Notes: generated by a model not told the origin, from the letters alone. A stretch of DNA of 64,000 nucleotides from Paenibacillus ginsengarvi (GCF_003626695.1 NZ_RBAH01000023.1:62001-126000); one strand, 5' to 3'; counted from the stretch's first letter, positions 1 through 8,902 are shown. Numbers and translations: made by a program.

Positions 1-97
1 AGGTAAATCCCAACGTGATATTTCTGTCATCTACCGGCAGAGTACACATGAAGATTTGATTTTTGCCAGGTATGATTGGAATTATTTTGGTTGCCAA
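1..97 (-). CDS. Phage baseplate plug-like protein (5' part only)
   Basis: This partial gene starts at a TTG at 97 and runs off the left edge after 32 codons. A strong AGGAGGGG Shine-Dalgarno lies 10 nt upstream and overlaps the stop of the preceding gene. The visible N-terminus (MATKIIPIIPGKNQ, then MCTLPVDDRNITLGFT) resembles the small baseplate plug family of myoviruses (Pam3 gp18-like), which also opens with an IIP..PG.NQ stretch. Its place directly after a Dit-like gene agrees. The start and coding frame are well supported; the family is an inference from about 30 residues. Confidence 0.55.
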   Translation of the reverse strand, partial: MATKIIPIIPGKNQIFMCTLPVDDRNITLGFT

Positions 98-111
98 TGA
101 TGTCGCCCCTC

Positions 112-666
112 CTAACGTCCAAACATTTCCTTCAGTATGGTTTGATTTGGCGTTGTAGGCTCAGGCGATCCGCGCTGTGATGTGTCCGTAACGATCGGCC
201 GCGCACTTATCTTTACAGTTGTTACTTGAGCAACGATAAGTTCTCGGAAAGTGACAGTGCATTGGAGTCCGTTTAGCGTCTTGTAATCGTCCGGAGCGGT
301 AAGGACCTCCACCAGCATGTTTGGATATAACCCTAGCCTGGTATGCACCTGTATAGGCACCCGTAGGCGCTGCAACTCCTTAAGTACGTTAAAAGCCTGT
401 ACTGATCGGGAGTACGTCCCCCCAAACTGTCCAGGCACCATGCTCGTATTCACATTGCTCATCGCCACGTCCATAGAGAGCTCGCGCGGCTGCAAAAAGG
501 CGTGATCAGATACGGCCGCGCCGGTTTGTACCGGGTGCTCCGTAATCGTCAGACGGCTGGTGTGGTCCATCCGGATGTAGGCATCAAAAAACCATCCACC
601 AATATTGGTTTTTGTATAAACCAGTTGGCTGATATCAGGATCATTGAGATCGAGAATCGGGTCCAT
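112..666 (-). CDS. Dit-like phage tail/baseplate protein
   Basis: This 184-aa protein follows the tape measure gene with no spacer: its ATG at 666 abuts the TAA of that gene. The stretch HTSRLTITEHPVQTG near residue 35 and the following beta-rich region match the N-terminal domain of Dit-like or baseplate hub-adaptor proteins of contractile phages. The C-terminal 25 residues are Pro/Thr/Ser-rich and probably flexible. It likely connects the tail tube to the baseplate. Family is assigned from sequence style and position, not from a search. Confidence 0.7.
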   Translation of the reverse strand: MDPILDLNDPDISQLVYTKTNIGGWFFDAYIRMDHTSRLTITEHPVQTGAAVSDHAFLQPRELSMDVAMSNVNTSMVPGQFGGTYSRSVQAFNVLKELQRLRVPIQVHTRLGLYPNMLVEVLTAPDDYKTLNGLQCTVTFRELIVAQVTTVKISARPIVTDTSQRGSPEPTTPNQTILKEMFGR

Positions 667-2382
667 TTACTGGATCACCCCACTCCTATTCCGACTGTTA
701 TACAGTGCGTTGAATTTACTATCTACCGCCTCCGCAGTGGCTTTTGGATCAGTCCCGTAAAAGTGATTGGTCTGATTGAGTTCAACGTTCTGTGTTGTCG
801 TGTTTTGCGTTGTTGGGTTTACGTAAGATGGAGTACCGAACAGCCTTCCTGCGGTGATTTTACCGTAATCTGCGAAAGTTGTATCACCAGTGAAGTACCC
901 CGTAAACATGCTTTTAAATGCAGTGCCTAACTTTCCCCAGACACTCTTTCCCTGGTTCTTTGGCTCAAGCCTTTCCGCCGCATCTTTCCCTTCTGCCTGA
1001 AGCTTCTCTCCCAAAGTTCCTCCAAACATGGCCGATATGTGGTCAATGTATCCTGAAATCGCCTCCAGTAAGTCAGATATCACTCGTAAGGAGACGATGA
1101 TCACATCTTGAAGGAAGGTGCCGATCCCCCCTAAAATAGTTCTTACAGACTCCAGTTCCAATGCGTTCTTAATAAACCCTGTCATATTTTTGTCCAATTC
1201 GGAGACCGACGTTATAACGTCGGTTACGCTTTTTCGCAAGCCCTCAATGACGCCTTTGTCTTCCATTTTGTCGTAGAGTTCATTTAGCCAACGTTTCGTA
1301 CCACTGAACGCCTCTGATAATATGTCGCCAACATTAGACATTGTTTCCTTATAGTTATCAATAGCCCCTTTGTCGACTAAATCCTTATAGAACTGCTTTA
1401 CGCCCTCTTTTGCTTTATCGATCCCTACCGATAGTCCTTCCATTGCTCCCTTGAAGCGCTCCTTGATCGATTCGGTTATACCTTCACCGTTGAGCATTTG
1501 GAAGAAATCAATGAGTTTTTGCCACACTGGGCCGAGTGCGGCATCTTTACCATCGATGTACCCATAAAAATCATCAAGCAACAGCAGCACTCCAATAAGT
1601 GCTGCTACGAAAATCCCTATTGGTCCGGTCGAAAGAATGACAGCAAGCCCAGCCACAGCCGCTCCAATGATCTTTACGTTATCCGGTATCGCTTTCCCCA
1701 ATTGAGCAAATAGCCGGATCACGTCTTTGATTGTGCGAAATGCCGCAACCCCCATCCGACTGAACCAACTCATAACCTGAGCAATGACCTTTGTCCATGA
1801 TGGCATTTCTTTAAAAATTACGTCGTTCATCTCAGATAAGGTCGCCTTAATGCTTCGGATCGGAGTCTCCATGTACTTGATGAAATAGTATCCGATCCAT
1901 TGTAGGGCATAAGTGGCGCCGAGTTTCATCCGCGCAAACTCGAACTGGACCGATCGGATGAGCTTCATCTGCTCTCCAAACTCTTCAGGCACTTGCAAGC
2001 TTTGAGCCTCCCGGTTGAGCTGCTGGAAGTTGCGCATCAGTTCCGGGCTCAGATACAGATCGTCGAGTGTAGCACCAAGCGCCTTAAGCGAATTATTAAA
2101 CGCTGCCGCGTTATCCTTCGATGTCCACATTTGCCGAGCAAGCTTTTCGTTTTCCAAATCTGCTTTTGCTAACTCGCCGATAAACTTTGCGATGCCAACA
2201 TTCGCAGCGACAACAAAACTAGCAATGGCCGCCGCAGCTGAAGCGAAATGTTTAATAGTCCTCCCTGCGAACCCAGCAATAGTTTTCCCTGTATCCCCGA
2301 TAGCTTTGGTTGCATTCTGGTATGAGGACTTATCCACCGCGAACCCTAGAGATACGAGGTAGCTTTTAATTGTCTCAATCAT
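667..2382 (-). CDS. Phage tail tape measure protein
   Basis: This 571-aa protein has the composition of a tape measure protein: alpha-helical throughout, with hydrophobic Ala/Ile/Val/Gly segments near residues 45-65 and 235-275 and a polar, Asn/Thr-rich C-terminus. It would set tail length and be ejected ahead of DNA. It lies between the tail assembly chaperone and the Dit-like gene, the standard position. At 571 aa it implies a short tail (roughly 80 nm at 1.5 A per residue, a rule of thumb). An intrinsic terminator lies just upstream, at 2408-2430. Confidence 0.85.
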   Translation of the reverse strand: MIETIKSYLVSLGFAVDKSSYQNATKAIGDTGKTIAGFAGRTIKHFASAAAAIASFVVAANVGIAKFIGELAKADLENEKLARQMWTSKDNAAAFNNSLKALGATLDDLYLSPELMRNFQQLNREAQSLQVPEEFGEQMKLIRSVQFEFARMKLGATYALQWIGYYFIKYMETPIRSIKATLSEMNDVIFKEMPSWTKVIAQVMSWFSRMGVAAFRTIKDVIRLFAQLGKAIPDNVKIIGAAVAGLAVILSTGPIGIFVAALIGVLLLLDDFYGYIDGKDAALGPVWQKLIDFFQMLNGEGITESIKERFKGAMEGLSVGIDKAKEGVKQFYKDLVDKGAIDNYKETMSNVGDILSEAFSGTKRWLNELYDKMEDKGVIEGLRKSVTDVITSVSELDKNMTGFIKNALELESVRTILGGIGTFLQDVIIVSLRVISDLLEAISGYIDHISAMFGGTLGEKLQAEGKDAAERLEPKNQGKSVWGKLGTAFKSMFTGYFTGDTTFADYGKITAGRLFGTPSYVNPTTQNTTTQNVELNQTNHFYGTDPKATAEAVDSKFNALYNSRNRSGVIQ

Positions 2383-2407
2383 GCCGAGGGATCTCCCCTT
2401 TCAAAAC

Positions 2408-2430
2408 AAAAAAACCACCCGTTTCGGTGG
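2408..2430 (-). terminator. Intrinsic terminator ahead of the tape measure gene
   Basis: On the minus strand the stem CCACC/GGTGG is followed by seven T residues. It lies after the small membrane protein gene and before the tape measure gene, so it would lower transcription into the distal tail genes or need antitermination. Confidence 0.6.
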
Positions 2431-2442
2431 CCCTGAGACGAT

Positions 2443-2667
2443 CTATTCTTTTTGTTTATTATTCATCATACCGTGGTTTTCCGACTTTCGGCGCTTATCT
2501 TTTTTCATTACCTCAGCAATAACTGCCCAAATTATAAGGACCACAATCAAGGCTTTTGCTCCGGGGATAAAAGCCAGAGCAAATGTCATCCCGATGACTC
2601 CGCCAAGAATTTGTGGAAAAAGAATGATAAGTAATAGGATCGCTCCAGCGCCAGCCAAATACTTCAT
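2443..2667 (-). CDS. Small phage membrane protein
   Basis: About 74 aa when started at the ATG at 2667, which is preceded by GGGGGGATT. An alternative ATG at 2715 abuts the stop of the frameshifted chaperone product and would add 16 residues. The protein has two hydrophobic segments (starting YLAGAGAILLLIILFP and ALIVVLIIWAVIAEV) and a Lys/Arg-rich C-terminus, so it is probably membrane-inserted. It sits between the tail chaperone and tape measure genes. Function is unknown. Confidence 0.6.
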   Translation of the reverse strand: MKYLAGAGAILLLIILFPQILGGVIGMTFALAFIPGAKALIVVLIIWAVIAEVMKKDKRRKSENHGMMNNKQKE

Positions 2668-2715
2668 ATCAATCCCCCCCAACAACTTTATACCACATTT
2701 TGGGATAGGTTGCAT

Positions 2716-3356
2716 TCAGTTCTTTCTTCGGGAAGCTTCGAACGCTCTCTCTTCATTTTCCCTTCTTACTTGCAGGATCTCGTGTGCATCGAGCAGATCA
2801 TCAAGATCAAATACGCCTTCGACCAAATCCCGATGCAACCAAAACCCTGCAACAACCGGCGCGTAGACAAAAGCGTTGACGTTGACTAGCTCTGCAGGGA
2901 TGTACCCTTCAGCCCCCCGAGGAACGATGCCAAGGGGCTTCCTTGAAAAAAACCTTTGAGGTTAAAGATCAGTGTATGGGCAGTCAGTGCAAGGACAGTG
3001 ATCGTGTCGTCCTCCAGATCCATGACCCCGAACGCACCTTGTTTATTCAGCACCTGCGCCGGTCCGGCCGGAAGCAACTCTTCGCATACCTGCAAACATT
3101 TTTCCTGCACATAAGAAAAGTCCTTTTCGGACAACTCGCCGAGCCCTGACAGCATGCTGGATATATTAACGGTTTTAAGGAAGCTGGCAGCGCTGGCTTC
3201 ATCCGTAAGTTTGGTCAAATCGACTCCGCCAAAAAGCGGAGCCAGCAATCCTGTTACCTTGAATAGCATAAACGATCCAGTCATAGCGTCGAATTTTTTG
3301 ACTCGGAATTTGCGACCGTTTATTTCGACATCCTGATGTTTAATTTTGGGCTGCAT
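2716..3356 (-). CDS. Frameshifted long form of tail assembly chaperone (-1 PRF)
   Basis: The minus strand reads GGT TTT TTT CAA near the end of the chaperone gene; the run of seven T (plus-strand 2946-2952) is a U UUU UUU slippery heptamer. A -1 slip there opens a frame of about 75 codons with clear coding character (AFVYAPVVAGFWLHRDLV, then a charged C-terminus) that ends at a TGA at 2716-2718. The extension resembles the DUF6889-type protein found after chaperones in related phages. This mirrors the G/GT arrangement of lambda and other long-tailed phages. The extension has no convincing start of its own. Confidence 0.75.
2886..3356 (-). CDS. Phage tail assembly chaperone (short form)
   Basis: 156 aa from the ATG at 3356, which has a perfect AAGGAGG site nine nt upstream; the longer open frame to 3425 lacks one. 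The sequence KIKHQDVEINGRKFRVKKFDAMTG at the N-terminus (beta strands, then helices) is typical of XkdN-type chaperones that coat the tape measure protein during tail assembly. It lies between the tail tube and tape measure genes as expected. Its end carries the slippery heptamer used for the long form. Confidence 0.8.
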   Translation of the reverse strand: MQPKIKHQDVEINGRKFRVKKFDAMTGSFMLFKVTGLLAPLFGGVDLTKLTDEASAASFLKTVNISSMLSGLGELSEKDFSYVQEKCLQVCEELLPAGPAQVLNKQGAFGVMDLEDDTITVLALTAHTLIFNLKGFFQGSPLASFLGGLKGTSLQS

Positions 3357-3382
3357 CGCGCAATCCTCCTTCGATTCTTTGA

Positions 3383-3820
3383 TTACACCACATTCTGCTG
3401 TATGTCGGCAGCCATGAGGGTCCAAGTGACTTGTTGCCCTTGAGCCTGATACTGCCGATCAGGTAGCTTTTGAAAGCTCACGCCCGTGAGGGCGATGTGA
3501 TCCTGCATACGGGGTGCCCGGATGAGGATGCTGGTACTGGCCCATTGGCTCGTAGGAGCTGTCTCGAGGTAGTTATACAGCCGGATGAGCCATTGGTTGA
3601 GATCGGATGTTTGCTGCGCAGCGATGGATGTGTTCCCGTTTCTTCCCGGGATCTTACTTACCATAACCGAACCATCAGCAGATACATCATGAGCGGTACG
3701 ATCTGTGGTCATGGCTATTGAAATGCTGCCGATACCCGTACCGCTTGCAACGAACTGCCCTACGGCCGGATTGCTGATGGTCATGGTTACATCTTCGAAG
3801 CTGTAAGTTGTGTAACTCAA
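3383..3820 (-). CDS. Phage tail tube protein (DUF3277 family)
   Basis: This 145-aa protein is readily recognised as a DUF3277 tail tube subunit: YSFEDV near the start, the central DRTAHDVSADGSVMVSK segment, and QAQGQQVTWTLMAADIQQ near the C-terminus. It would polymerise into the inner tube of a contractile tail. It is 12 nt downstream of the sheath gene and shares its transcript. Confidence 0.92.
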   Translation of the reverse strand: MSYTTYSFEDVTMTISNPAVGQFVASGTGIGSISIAMTTDRTAHDVSADGSVMVSKIPGRNGNTSIAAQQTSDLNQWLIRLYNYLETAPTSQWASTSILIRAPRMQDHIALTGVSFQKLPDRQYQAQGQQVTWTLMAADIQQNVV

Positions 3821-3832
3821 ACTAATCCCTCC

Positions 3833-4939
3833 TTATCGGTTGACGACCACGCCAATAACAACGTGCTCGATCGCTCCGGCCATTTTGATTGGCACATAAA
3901 TAGGCGGCGACTTGCGCGCGTCTCGGTCCGTTTGAGATTGCGAGGCAATGGTCTCTGCAAGCACCAGGTACCCGGTTGAGAGAGCATCGCCTGTCCTCAA
4001 GTTCAGGATCGGCGGTGCGTTCCAAATCCCTGGAGCAATAACGCCACGGTTACGGGCATTTTCGCAAGGTGCCGTGATCGCGCTGACCAGCAGGCTGACG
4101 CCGTCTTCCGTTTGCGGTATTTTTGGTCCTTGACGCAGTGCATTGATGACTGCCGTCTGGATCTCATTTGTCAAGATGTCCAGATTGAGCACCTCGTCGA
4201 AGCTAACACCATCCGCCATCGTCCCCTGCACAAGGAGGTTATACGTGGCACCGTATGTGGTGTAGACATTACCGGCGTAACCCAAAATCGTATTGACCTG
4301 CGTCGTCGTCAAGTCTTCCGGTTGTACCCCGGACAGCGTTTTGTATGCCATCGTAAACGCCGAATTGGCTAAGCCTGTATTGGCTCCCATCGCGTAGCCC
4401 ATTGCCGCAGCTGCGGCGTTCGTTGTTGAGCTGAAGATACCGAATGTGCGATGCCGCTTGGCTCCCTGCAGCGTCTGCATAACGTTACCAGCCGTCCCAG
4501 CTGTCACGTCCGTATCTTTGGTGTCGTAGAAATATGTCGCCAATGGGGTCGCCGTCTCAATGTACGCTGCGTTTGCCACAATATCGGTTTTTACAGCCCC
4601 GCACACATAGGAAGGGAACCAATCTCCGTTTTTGACTCGGCACGCCGCGAGCGCCTGAGCAGACGTTTCGGAGCCCGTTGCATCCCATCGGCCGATCGCC
4701 ACCCGGCGAGGGCGCGAAGATTGGCTGAAATACATTTGTGCAGCCAGATACTCTGGCTCTGTACCGGCCCATCCGTCGGAAGTCATGTCATCCGTGCTGT
4801 TGTACAATTTGAGTCTTACCGTCGGCGTAATGACCGTGGATTTGCCTACGATAAGGCCGATGTTAAACCCGCTATTTGCGACCGACTGCGGTGCCACGGT
4901 CACCGTTACATTGACGATATCATTAAGCGATTGCGTCAC
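3833..4939 (-). CDS. Phage tail sheath protein (DUF3383 family)
   Basis: 368 aa, of the DUF3383 sheath type seen in contractile-tailed phages of Firmicutes. Supporting segments are the N-terminal SLNDIVNVTVTVAPQSVA, the RPRRVAIGRWDA motif near residue 80 and the conserved C-terminal region ending in GAIEHVVIGVVVNR. It forms the outer contracting sheath around the DUF3277 tube. This gene shows that the prophage is a myovirus. Confidence 0.92.
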   Translation of the reverse strand: MTQSLNDIVNVTVTVAPQSVANSGFNIGLIVGKSTVITPTVRLKLYNSTDDMTSDGWAGTEPEYLAAQMYFSQSSRPRRVAIGRWDATGSETSAQALAACRVKNGDWFPSYVCGAVKTDIVANAAYIETATPLATYFYDTKDTDVTAGTAGNVMQTLQGAKRHRTFGIFSSTTNAAAAAMGYAMGANTGLANSAFTMAYKTLSGVQPEDLTTTQVNTILGYAGNVYTTYGATYNLLVQGTMADGVSFDEVLNLDILTNEIQTAVINALRQGPKIPQTEDGVSLLVSAITAPCENARNRGVIAPGIWNAPPILNLRTGDALSTGYLVLAETIASQSQTDRDARKSPPIYVPIKMAGAIEHVVIGVVVNR

Positions 4940-4948
4940 CTAGTTCAC

Positions 4949-5500
4949 CTACCCTTTGATAATGTTGACATCCGCGCTCTGCAAATAAGGCACGTCCGCC
5001 TGGCGCGTAACTTGCTCGTTAAAGCGAGCGTAAAAGGAAGTCCGCTCCCACCATTGTCCACCAAACAGCTCCGGCGATCGCGTCGGCATGCCGAGGTCCG
5101 TAATCAACGCCATATTGGCCCCTGCAAGCTGCTCCGTCATCCACGGAGACAACAGGCCGATGCGGATAACGTCGGCATCATCAAAGCTGCTCGGGCCGTA
5201 ACAAATCCAGTTGACCCGCAGCACCCGGGTATAGCTGACTGACCGGCGGGCATTGTCCGGATCGATTTCGTTATACACGACATTGATCTGCCGCGTATAG
5301 AGGTCATCGAGGTACTCGACCATCAAAAACGCGACGTCCTCCTCTCGCTTCCACGCCGGCGCACCTTTCGCTGGCCAGTTGATACGGACCCGCTTTTGAT
5401 TTTGCGGGGCTGCTGGGTCGAGGTTAAGCAGCCGCAGCGTTGAGTGCTGAAAGAAGTCTTCGATTTGTTTAATAGGTAATACAATATCGGCCACGCTCAA
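4949..5500 (-). CDS. Phage neck terminator / tail completion protein
   Basis: 183 aa; the ATG overlaps the stop of the preceding gene by the ATGA arrangement at 5497-5500. Segments such as RVRINWPAKGAPAWKREEDV and SFYARFNEQVTRQADVPYLQ resemble the neck terminator (gp12-like) family of contractile phages. The position between the neck genes and the sheath gene matches a protein that caps the tail tube where it meets the neck. Confidence 0.7.
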   Translation of the reverse strand: MSVADIVLPIKQIEDFFQHSTLRLLNLDPAAPQNQKRVRINWPAKGAPAWKREEDVAFLMVEYLDDLYTRQINVVYNEIDPDNARRSVSYTRVLRVNWICYGPSSFDDADVIRIGLLSPWMTEQLAGANMALITDLGMPTRSPELFGGQWWERTSFYARFNEQVTRQADVPYLQSADVNIIKG

Positions 5501-5871
5501 TCACCTGCCATTCGTTCGCCAAATGCCTTGTAATAGCCAAAATCTATCCACGGCAGCACGGCCTTAACCCGGTACCGTTCACCACGCCACTCGATTTCGT
5601 CTGACACCCCCGGGCTCTCCTCCCCGTCAGCGCGCGTCACATAAATCGGCTGCGGGGAATAGGAGCATATCATACCGGATACTCGATCGCCTTCAGGGAT
5701 TTGCTCCAGATCGTCGGCATTCGCAACCGTCACCGTGCCCTGGAGCGTCAACTGCTTTTCGGGGTCAAGGACGAATCGACCGTTTGCCCATGCCCCTGTT
5801 GTCCGGTAAACCTTAAACCCTTTGGGCTGCGCAAAATTGCGGCTCAGTACGACGCGACCCACGTTAATCAT
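5497..5871 (-). CDS. Phage neck protein, probable head-tail stopper
   Basis: 124 aa, translationally coupled at both ends (ATGA overlaps). Beta-rich, with a conserved-looking core of ADDLEQIPEGDRVSGMI and a C-terminal ERYRVKAVLPW segment, features common in small head-completion or stopper proteins. Position between the tail-completion and neck terminator genes supports a neck role. The exact family is not recognised. Confidence 0.6.
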   Translation of the reverse strand: MINVGRVVLSRNFAQPKGFKVYRTTGAWANGRFVLDPEKQLTLQGTVTVANADDLEQIPEGDRVSGMICSYSPQPIYVTRADGEESPGVSDEIEWRGERYRVKAVLPWIDFGYYKAFGERMAGD

Positions 5872-6467
5872 CGGCTACCATCCTTATCTACCACGTATGT
5901 TATGGACTTGCGCATCTCGGCCGTGTCGATGAGCGGTTTGTCCGATCCCTTGTTTTCGACTGTCAATGGACTGTTTGGCGCCCACCCGTTGGACGGATCA
6001 GTAAACCATCCCCGGGCGATGTTCTGGCCAAGCATGCCGGCTTTTTCGAGCTCCCCGGATGCATCGTGACCGTCGAGCGCGGTCGATACCGCCTTTTGCA
6101 GTTGCTTGGCAATCGCATCGCGGTTTTTCTCGATGGCCGGCTCCAGCACCGGCCGCGGCGGCGAATGCCAGAGGGGGGAGCCGTGCGACTGGATGTAGAG
6201 TTGATAGGCCTGGCTGTACGTCCGCTCGCCGCTCTCGATTGCCGGATTCATTTCCTCGCGCATTTCCTTCTGCCGGACGCCATGCGTATGGATGTACAAC
6301 AACTCCGCATTGGTGATGTCGCCGCCTTCGCCGTCCTTCGGCCGTTCGTTGCCGCTGCCGTCAGGTATGCCGACATACACCTGCATTTTGGCGATGTCCC
6401 GTAGGCTCCGCTGGATATCCGCCGTTTTATCCACGCCCGCTGTCACCGCGACAAATCCTTTAATCAT
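5868..6467 (-). CDS. Phage tail completion / virion morphogenesis protein
   Basis: 199 aa from the ATG at 6467, which has GGGGGT seven nt upstream; a GTG at 6476 is possible. The helical middle part (PRPVLEPAIEKNRDAIAKQL) and the C-terminal PLIDTAEMRKSITYVV motif are typical of HK97 gp10-like or Mu gpG-like tail completion proteins. It would join the neck to the tail. It is coupled to the next gene by a 4-nt overlap. Confidence 0.65.
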   Translation of the reverse strand: MIKGFVAVTAGVDKTADIQRSLRDIAKMQVYVGIPDGSGNERPKDGEGGDITNAELLYIHTHGVRQKEMREEMNPAIESGERTYSQAYQLYIQSHGSPLWHSPPRPVLEPAIEKNRDAIAKQLQKAVSTALDGHDASGELEKAGMLGQNIARGWFTDPSNGWAPNSPLTVENKGSDKPLIDTAEMRKSITYVVDKDGSR

Positions 6468-6479
6468 CCGTCGCACCCC

Positions 6480-6980
6480 CTAATACACGTACATGCCGCC
6501 TTTACCGACAAGCTTGCCTATTGTGGCGAGCTGCTGGCCGTAGATCGTCAGCTTCCACGCCGCCCAGCCTTCGAGGTCTTGAGTGATCGTGTTGTAATCC
6601 ATGCTGACCGATACGTCGCCGACCGACTCGGACGTATTCAATCCCTTGGCTTGCCCGGCCGCGATCACCGCCGCAGCGCCGCCTTCCGGGTCCGCTACGG
6701 ATTGCGCATGCAGAGCGCAAAAGTGAGCGATGAATAAGCACATGGCAACTTTCCAGTACGAATGCCATCGAGCTTCCTTGATGCTGGTACTAGCGAAATC
6801 GAGGTACATCTGCATTACGATCACCGGTACCGCGTAAACGCCGTTCCCATCCGGACCAAATTGTGGGTACACAGCGTAAAGGTCTGTTAGCACAAACGGA
6901 GGGTTTGTCCCGGAACGTATGTTACTAGCGTCGGCGATCAAGCCGGCTGCATCGCTACCGGGATAAGGCCCGTAGCTCAC
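6480..6980 (-). CDS. Head-tail adaptor (DUF4054 family)
   Basis: 166 aa. The block MQMYLDFASTSIKEARW followed by KVAMCLFIAHFCALHAQS is the hallmark of DUF4054 adaptor proteins, which sit under the portal. The gene starts inside the stop of the upstream gene (ATGA at 6977-6980). Confidence 0.85.
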   Translation of the reverse strand: MSYGPYPGSDAAGLIADASNIRSGTNPPFVLTDLYAVYPQFGPDGNGVYAVPVIVMQMYLDFASTSIKEARWHSYWKVAMCLFIAHFCALHAQSVADPEGGAAAVIAAGQAKGLNTSESVGDVSVSMDYNTITQDLEGWAAWKLTIYGQQLATIGKLVGKGGMYVY

Positions 6981-7303
6981 GACTCGCCACCGGCGCCGCC
7001 ATCACCTTCGGGGTCGCCAGCATTCCCCGGATCCCCTGCGCCACCTTCAGGAGCTTCCGAGTTGTCTTCTTTTGTTTTCCCGTTTTTCTCCGGTTTTTGT
7101 TTTCCGCCCGCCTTCTCCGCCTTGGACTCGTCCTTTTTGTTTTCGATCTCCGTCACAGTCCCATCTTTAGACGCGAGAATAAACATACCGGATTTTTTTA
7201 CCCAATCCGGCACATCCGCAAAGACTCCGACTCTTGCCACTACAGACGGCTCGGCGCCAGTCGGGTGATCAAACTGCAAGGTTGCTTTCGAATAAATACG
7301 CAT
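6977..7303 (-). CDS. Hypothetical phage head-region protein with low-complexity tail
   Basis: 108 aa from the ATG at 7303 (AAGGGAG seven nt upstream). The first 60 residues are a small beta-type domain. The C-terminal half is a charged and Gly/Glu/Asp-rich disordered tail. It lies between the major capsid gene and the DUF4054 adaptor and is probably a minor head or connector component, but no family is recognised. Confidence 0.6.
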   Translation of the reverse strand: MRIYSKATLQFDHPTGAEPSVVARVGVFADVPDWVKKSGMFILASKDGTVTEIENKKDESKAEKAGGKQKPEKNGKTKEDNSEAPEGGAGDPGNAGDPEGDGGAGGES

Positions 7304-7327
7304 ATTGTTTTCTCCCTTCTTTAGTGG

Positions 7328-7360
7328 CAAAGAGACCGGAAACAGGAGCCGGTCTCTTTG
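7328..7360 (-). terminator. 12-bp perfect stem-loop after the major capsid gene
   Basis: CAAAGAGACCGG (7328-7339) pairs perfectly with CCGGTCTCTTTG (7349-7360) around a 9-nt loop, 10 nt past the capsid stop. No T-run follows on the minus strand, so it may be a partial terminator or an mRNA-stabilising 3' hairpin for the abundant capsid message. Confidence 0.6.
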
Positions 7361-7369
7361 GTTGATCTA

Positions 7370-8362
7370 TTAAATGCCGTCAAGGTAGCGGATACAGGTG
7401 TTATAAAGCACCTTGACCTGACCCAATTGAGCCGCAAAAGCCGTCAAATATGCCAACTCCGTCACGGAAGGCTGCGTCATAACGCGGCTCAACGGAACAG
7501 GCAGGTCGAAATTGATTCGATTTTCACGGTTCACATAGGCGACCATACGATCAGTCGGGCCGGTCCCGGCCCCCACGCACCAGCGAGACGGAGCGATGAC
7601 CAAATCGACGCCCTGATTCCGACCAATATTGTTCTTGAGCAAATACTCCAAGATGGAGCTATTGCCGGCCGAGCTGACGACCCGCGTTACCAGGTCGCCA
7701 TACTGGATAGGGGGAATCAAGATGTGATTCGCCATGCCGGTCAGGTCATACTCCGATGCCGCCCAGGTCGCATTGATGATGGTATTGACATCTTTCAGGA
7801 TTTCGTCCGGCGTTTTGTCCTTCCAATTCCGGCTCGTGCCGGCGGCATTGTTTGGCGCGAGGGAAGACGTAACATCCGGATTATTCACCAATCCATATAC
7901 TGCGGCCGATGGAAAGCCCTTGTATACGACGTTGTCGATCGACTTGTTGTAATTCGCACGAATACCGTCGTCCAAGATGTCATCCAAGCTGCGGCCGATA
8001 TTCTGGAGCTTTTGTTGATCGACAAATGGCACCTTGAGGATGTTCGCAAAGCTGAACACCTTGTACACATCTTTGTTCATGTTCGCCTGCATGATTGGGA
8101 TATCGTTGGTCGTGCCACCGATAATGCCGCTCTCATTGCCACCAGTCGTGGCATAATCGACGAACATGTTAGACGTAAAATCAACCCAGCCGCCGCCAGT
8201 CTTGGCGACGATGTCGCGCTGCCATGTGACCGATTGGAGAGGTTCCAGCAGTCGGGGATCGCGTTTTTCAAGTTCCCCGACCAAGAATGCCATGCCCGAA
8301 CCGATCGCGGCATCATTCGTGATAGATGCTTGCAAGCCTGGTACAGTAAATACTTTTGTCAT
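7370..8362 (-). CDS. Major capsid protein (DUF2184 family)
   Basis: 330 aa. The sequence has the features of DUF2184 major capsid proteins (HK97 fold): TKTGGGWVDF-like N-arm region near residue 55, a central VNTIINATWAASEYDLTGMA segment, and a C-terminal HK97 A-domain-like region ending NTCIRYLDGI. Order protease/scaffold, cement, capsid, adaptor is standard. Start ATG at 8362 is preceded by a GAGAGGGG site. Confidence 0.9.
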   Translation of the reverse strand: MTKVFTVPGLQASITNDAAIGSGMAFLVGELEKRDPRLLEPLQSVTWQRDIVAKTGGGWVDFTSNMFVDYATTGGNESGIIGGTTNDIPIMQANMNKDVYKVFSFANILKVPFVDQQKLQNIGRSLDDILDDGIRANYNKSIDNVVYKGFPSAAVYGLVNNPDVTSSLAPNNAAGTSRNWKDKTPDEILKDVNTIINATWAASEYDLTGMANHILIPPIQYGDLVTRVVSSAGNSSILEYLLKNNIGRNQGVDLVIAPSRWCVGAGTGPTDRMVAYVNRENRINFDLPVPLSRVMTQPSVTELAYLTAFAAQLGQVKVLYNTCIRYLDGI

Positions 8363-8383
8363 CGATGATTACGCCCCTCTCAA

Positions 8384-8902
8384 TTAAGGCTGATTGCGCG
8401 TCAGCAGCGTGATTTCGGCTACCTTGTTCGCGTCAATCTTACCTGTTTTCCATTTCGCGTTCGTCAGTTTGATGGTGTTCGTGCTGTCGGCAGCAGCTTC
8501 GAAACCGCCGACAACCCCATCCGGAATGGAACCGTTCGCCGTCACACGGACGTAAACGTCCCCGCCAGCCGTCGGCGTGCCGACGGTGCAGACGACCGTT
8601 ACCGACCCGCGTTCGATCACATCGCAGGGTTCGTTCGGCTTATACGCCGATCCTGTCGCTTGAGACAGATAACTCGTCGATTGCTTGACTTCGCGGGCAG
8701 CTACGCCGGCAAACGCCGCGGCAGTACCGCTCGCACCGAATTTCGAATATGTGTTATCGCTGTTGAGGATCACCGGATCGCCGAACGCAATGTCTGCCGA
8801 ATTCGATTTGACCAGACGATTGACAATAACAGCATCCTGACTGCGGGAAACATTGCCCGCGTAGCCAAGGTTAAAGCTTGTACCAATAGTTGCTCCTGGC
8901 AT
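8384..8902 (-). CDS. Capsid decoration / structural cement protein
   Basis: 172 aa from the ATG at 8902 (AAAGGGTGA upstream). A beta-rich protein with GTSFNLGYAGNVSR at the N-terminus and a VYVRVTANGSIPDG motif is typical of the structural cement proteins located just before DUF2184 capsid genes. It would bind the outside of the capsid and stabilise it. Confidence 0.75.
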   Translation of the reverse strand: MPGATIGTSFNLGYAGNVSRSQDAVIVNRLVKSNSADIAFGDPVILNSDNTYSKFGASGTAAAFAGVAAREVKQSTSYLSQATGSAYKPNEPCDVIERGSVTVVCTVGTPTAGGDVYVRVTANGSIPDGVVGGFEAAADSTNTIKLTNAKWKTGKIDANKVAEITLLTRNQP

